From Strongylocentrotus purpuratus (taxonomy: Eukaryota > Echinodermata > Echinoidea > Camarodonta > Strongylocentrotidae), in the NCBI RefSeq assembly GCF_000002235.5, contig NW_022145599.1, forward strand, positions 27,479,856 through 27,543,855: a stretch of 64,000 nt of DNA, written 5' to 3'. Shown piece after piece: positions 28,501-34,500 of this stretch. The position numbers were made by a program, and so were the translations under genes. Each line of letters opens with the position of its first letter. Position 1 is the stretch's first letter. The notes under the pieces were generated by a model, which was not told where the DNA came from, did not search any database, and worked only from the letters and a program-made list of their open reading frames with translations.

Positions 28501-31500
28501 ATAAACAAAATATCCTTCCTCTTTTTGCTATTCTTGTACAAACACCTTTTGAATAAAGTAAAATTAAGTTATTACACATTATATGCAATCTTATTCCTTT
28601 TTTACATAGACTCACAATATAACAATTCTTCCTCAAGATACCAAAACAAACTTATAAATCGAGGAACTACATTTCATTCACCGTATTTTTAAAAGGCAGT
28701 TTTATGCAAATTATACAAAGTCATTTGCATAAGAAAAACACGTATAAATCCAATTTCCTACATTAAAAACATGCACTAACGGTACATACTATGCAACACA
28801 GGTGGCAGTATTCTTCTGAAGAGGGCAAATAAATGGACCTTCATGTTGTTGGCAGAGATTATTCTAAACGGCACAGAGTGGGACTTCTCCATGTTGAACA
28901 GATCTGTGGATATTCGGATCACTTGTACCATGTTCTTATAGACATGTTTTCATCAGAGATTTGTGTACATTTTGATTAACTTGTTTTGTCATAGTGATTG
29001 AAAACCTAATCCAAAGGAAAGTTTGTTTTCCTTCTTTCAGACTCCTAGACGGTACCAATGTAACATCATCGGACGAGCACATGTGGATGATTCCATTCTC
29101 TGAAGGGGGAGACCATTTTCTCACCGTTGACTTTGGGAGGGAAGTACAGATGACTGGGCTGAGGATATGGAACTACAACAAGTCACCTGAAGATACTTAC
29201 AGAGGGGTAAGGTTTTATTATTTGAAGGAATTTTCCAGGAGATCTGTAATCGTTCAGAGTAGGGGAAATACCTTGCACAGGTTAATGTAACATGATGTGG
29301 AAAGCTTTATTTCATATGAAAATTGTGTATTTTGTGTAAAAAGAACCCAATAAAAATGGGAGAGCTGTCCTTGCATAGGTCACAATCCAATGACTGAATT
29401 GCAAATTTGATAGATCACATTTAGTGATTTTGTATTTCAATTATTCATAACTCTCTTATTGCCTTGCATGGTCTGATTTATATCAACTTCATCATTCTTT
29501 TTCTTAATTCTCTTCATTCATACAAATAAACTCATTACAAAGGTTGGATTGCGCTTTAATTCCTATCTACCCATTCTTCATACTACAGGCAAAGATAGTA
29601 CACGTCTGGATAGACGGACAGCAGGTCTCACCAGCAGAGGGCTATCTCATCCGCAAGGGACCTGGGAAATGTTACTTTGACTTTGCTCAGGACATCAGCT
29701 TCGTCAGCCAGACAAACTGGCAAGCTGTCGTTGGACGGCAACAGAGGGCAGTGCCGGATTCACTCAGGTAAATCTTGCAACTGGTCCCGGACATCTGCAC
29801 AGATAGTAATGACTACCAATTGTCATAGTGATCTGTTACTTTGAAATTAGCAAATTCTTGTAGCATTAACCCAATAGACTTGTTTGCTAACTTATTCAAA
29901 TATTATGTATATTTTTTAAAACAAAGGTTGTTCTTGATGACCTGAAAGCTTGTCCAAGGCTTGCCCGACATAACATCAAGTAATATTTGCAGACAGGATT
30001 TCAAGTATTGTAGTTCATTCACTAATAACATGTTAATGGAAAAACTCCTTTCTAAGATCCCAGGAAAAAAACATCCATAAATTTGAACACGTTTAAGTAA
30101 ACCGGTCTATTGCTTTAGGAATTGTATGGTTCTTGTGTTAAGCCTTGCAGGGGTAATCGAAAAACTGAAAGTCATGGAAAATGAAGGAGAATTAATCCAC
30201 AAAGTCATGGAAATTGATCGTGGGTGTGCGCCATGTGTGGGTATGGCAGCCTTCCAGTGACAATGTGCATGGTAATCGTACGCTGCTTTGATTCAAAAAT
30301 GGTACTTACATGTATCTGGTCATGGAAAAGGCAAAAATGGGTCAAGGAATGTGGTTATTAAATTTCTGTGAGAACTCTGCTTTGGGGAATAAAAAAGAGA
30401 ATTACATTGTAATTAGCCAACAGATATTAAAGATGCAATCTTATTCAGGTTTTTTCATTTTTCATGTTTGTACTATTTTTTAAGGAACTGTTTGGTTCTG
30501 CTATGTGTAGATGATTTAATCTTTTATTTGACCTAGTCCATTCAAATAGTGAAAGAAACAACACATGAAACGTACAGTACAAGTTCTAGCATTGATAATA
30601 TTTGTTTTCATTTGTGTTTCTCTGTTATCTCTTTTTTTCTCTTTCTCAGGCAAAGCCAAGTTGCGTTAGAGGTTCCCAGTCAGGAATATATACCGATGCA
30701 TATGCCGTGTGGATGTATCCTTTGTACAACAGAAGTAGTAGATATTGCATAATATTATCATTATCCCCAAACATGAATATTAAAAACTATAAATAATTGT
30801 ATGCCACAATTCATTTGCTCTCAATTCATGTTCATAACATGACCTTTAAATTCATGCGTGTGCTTATATGTTGTAAAAACAGAAAGATATGCTGTTAAGT
30901 ATACTGGGCCCATATTTATAAGGTTCAGTAGACTTAAATACATAGTTACTGTAGTTGACAGCTACGCAAAGTAAGGTTTTATGAATACGAGCCCAGGAAT
31001 TCAAAACTATCATATGAACAAAAAGATAAACTATACAAAATTAACTTGTGTGAAATATTCTGAAATAATAAACAAAGAAACTATTTGATATCCTTAACTT
31101 ATTTGTTTTATTACCAGTTGTTTTCCAGCTTCAGCTCCTGTCGACCTACGGTGATCTCTACTATGTGGGACTGAATGGATTGGAGTTTTACGATGCACAG
31201 GGAGAAAAGATGGAGCTCACCGAATCAAGTATCCTTTGACTTCAACATTGTTATTTGTCTCAAAAGTAGACTCGATGACCAGCATTCTGAAATTTAAGCC
31301 TGACACTGTGTTTAGGCTCGTGTTAAAAAGCGGGTTTAACAAGGAAGTCAGTCGATCTGAGGTCCCTGTTTTCCATTTTAAATGTGATTTTAGACCAAGG
31401 GCTGGGTTTAACTGAATTAGTGGAAAATGGTCCTTAAAGGCATCGTTTAACAATGTTAAATCTGAGATGCATGGCCCTACGTGTTATCAGTGTCTGTGAT

Positions 31501-34500
31501 ATGGTATAATATTGAAGCCCTAAAAAAGTTGCGCTTCAAAATAGTCATGAAGTGCCTCAAAAAATACAAATCTTTGAGTGGCTGGTTTTACTTTACTCCC
31601 CAATAGACTATAGTGTTATAAAATCCGTTAGGAAAACAAAAAATGTTATGAAGAATACTCTCTCTATTTTGAAATTTGAACTTTGACCTCACTGTTCAGA
31701 CATTGCTGCCTACCCACCCAGTGTGAATGTACTAGAGGGTGTATCAGATGACACCAGGACCCCTGAGAAGCTTATTGATGGGGTCAACAACACTGTGGAT
31801 GGAGGTCATATCTGGCTTGCCCCCATCCTACCAACTGTCGTAAGTAACATGTACCGTATTTAAAGAGTTTGACATGTAGAGTGATATGTGCCTAATATTG
31901 GCAAAGCAGTTGTAAAATGTGGCATCTACCATTCCTTGTGCCATGCATAAGGCTATGAAATATCATATCAATATCTCAAAGTGTTTTCAGAATGATTGTT
32001 AATTAAGTATGTGTACTTGTATATATGTGGATCCATAACAATTCTATTTTATGTATATGGACATACCCTTTTAAAAAATTGAATTTAGTATTTTGACCAT
32101 TGTGTTCGCATATGTTTTTGCCATACCACATGTATATGTATGTATTCAGGGTCATTAATTGCCGATTGTATTTTGTTGTTATTAGATCAACCGTGTGTAT
32201 GTGATATTTGATGAGCCTGCTACTGTGTCTATGATCAAGCTGTGGAACTACAGCAAGACTCCGACCAGAGGAGTCAAAGATTTTGGGGTACGTTCACATT
32301 TTTGTTGTTATATAAAGTTATATTTTACGATGCTCATGTACTATTAAGATATCTGATTGTCAATGGGACACTTGCTGTTGTTTTTTATTATGGAATAAAT
32401 GATTGATTCTAGGATCCCTTTTTAATCTGTAATTTGTTTGATGAATACAAATGAAAATAAAGATGCATTTTAACAAGACCATGAATTCAATATTTAAAAA
32501 GAAAATTATCAGTCTTAAATAAATAGTCTTAAATGAAAATAAGTCTGGAGCAATAATATTTGAGTGTCTATTTCTACCTCTGTGCTTAATGTTCTATCTC
32601 TCTGTGTCTATCTCTCTCTCTCTCTGTCACTACCTCGCCTTTTTTTTCTTCTTCATCCTTCTCCCTCCACACCAATATCTTCATCTAACACATGCTCTCT
32701 CTTCACTCCATTTCCTTTATTATTCTCACTCTCTCCTTCATTTTCACATTCTCTCCCTTGTATTTCTTGTATCTACTCCTTTATTTTCCTCTTTTTCTCC
32801 ATCCCTCCCTCTCTTCATACTTTTGCTCTTCTACCGCTCCCTCCTCCCCTGCCTTTCTCACTCTCTCTCCGTCCCTCCTTGTCCCCTCTCTGCATACCAC
32901 TTATCTTTTATCTCTCTTTCTATGTATCTCTTTCTCTCCCTCTCTCTCCCTTCCTCCCCCTCTCACCGTCCCTCTCTTCCTGCACCCACAGCTGTTGGTA
33001 GATGACTTGCTGGTATATCAAGGTATCTTAGGTCAGGTGACCTCGGCAGCCAGGGGTATCTTACCCAGTATGGATGTACCTATCCCATACCACACCATCC
33101 TGTTCGCTGACAATGCAGAACTCAGGAGAAGGGAGCGGCACACCATTCTCCAGTAAGAACAGTGTTTGATATTTCATATGAGTGCATGAAGGCTATTGCT
33201 TCATTGTGTTTGTAATTGGGTTTTTACAGACAGACGTGTATCAATCAGATATGATTATTTACGTCTGGGGACCGACCTTTGACGTCATCAGCCTCAATAG
33301 ACCAGTTAATAAACTTATTCAAATTGTATGCATACTTTTTAAACAAAGGTTGTTCTAGACAACAAGCCTGCCCAAGGCTTGTGCGATATAACGACACATA
33401 ATGTATGCAGACTGGATTTCAAGTATTGTAGTTCATTAATAAATAACAGGTTAATGGAATAATCGTCACTAGGTCCGAAGGAGCGCATCCATGAATTTGA
33501 ATACATTTTTAAACCAGTCTATTAGTCAACTAAAATATTGTTTACACCTGTGCCAGTTGACCTTGTGCCATAAGCCTGTTGAGAAACATGGAATTTCAAG
33601 GAATGTACTGATGGACTAATGTAGCAGACATAGAGTTTGTTTTTTTAAATTTTCCAGGAGACCATATTCGTAATGTAATCAAATCTAATGCATAAATCGT
33701 TGTTAAGAGCCATGTAACAAATTATTTCATTAACCTGTTACAAAATATTGTATTTCAATAGTCAGAATACTAGGTAGGACAAACATTATTGCTTGTAATG
33801 TCCAATTGCATGAGATTTACCACCAGTGTTGATCTTTTCCTCTTGTCAGGAATCAGCAACAGGAACAGGATGTCCAGATGACCGATGATCATCAAGTCAT
33901 AGCCCACTTCAAAAACCCTAAGAAGTCAACCAACAAGACAGTAGATCAAGGTGAGATACAGTGTGCATATCGAGGGGTCAGTGACACAAAGATGTAACTC
34001 TGTTTTGGCCATTTTGAGAAAAAGTGGTTTATGTGTCACTGAGCACTTGAGCCTTAGGAAGTTAAGTCTATGTTTCACTAGCCATTGACTTCAATGGGGT
34101 GTTGGGTGGAGTTAAGTCTTTGTGTTTCCTGGAAAGCCCACATTTTTCTGATCATTTGGATATCAAATATTCATTTTGGCAAAATATGGAGTTTGTGTCA
34201 CTGACCCCTCGATATTAGAAATCCTCTTCAGTCAACCAGGCTGTCTTGATAAACAAATGCATTTCTCATTAATCAAACATCGGTTTCTACTGTTGTGAAA
34301 AGGGAGAATAGACTAGCCATTCTCTTCCTCATCATGTCCTGTGTTTGTTTAATAAAAGGTTTTATTTGTTTGTGATATCTCAGTTACCCTAGCTGCCAAA
34401 CCTACTCCAGACCGATTATTAGACATTAGGGGTAAATTCATTATTTTGTCTGTTGTTAGTCTGGTGTTGTTGCCATGATGTGACTGGCATGTGGAAAAAA

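Larger units (their letters stand above)
20011..28762 (-). mobile_element. Ty3/gypsy LTR retrotransposon, whole-looking
   Basis: Two long terminal repeats of equal length (1404 bp; 20011-21414 and 27359-28762) appear identical wherever compared. They flank a body with one long open Gag-Pol frame on the - strand. Each LTR begins TGT and ends ACA in both readings, and TTAA flanks both sides. In element orientation the 5' LTR is the right one. It lies antisense in the intron between KATNIP exons 19 and 20. Equal LTRs imply a very recent insertion. It looks whole, with no breaks noticed. Confidence 0.97.

Noticed and set aside
32564-33156. Overlapping open frames of 138-154 codons
   Set aside because: They follow the CT-rich tract; only the end (32992-33152) is real coding sequence, KATNIP exon 26.
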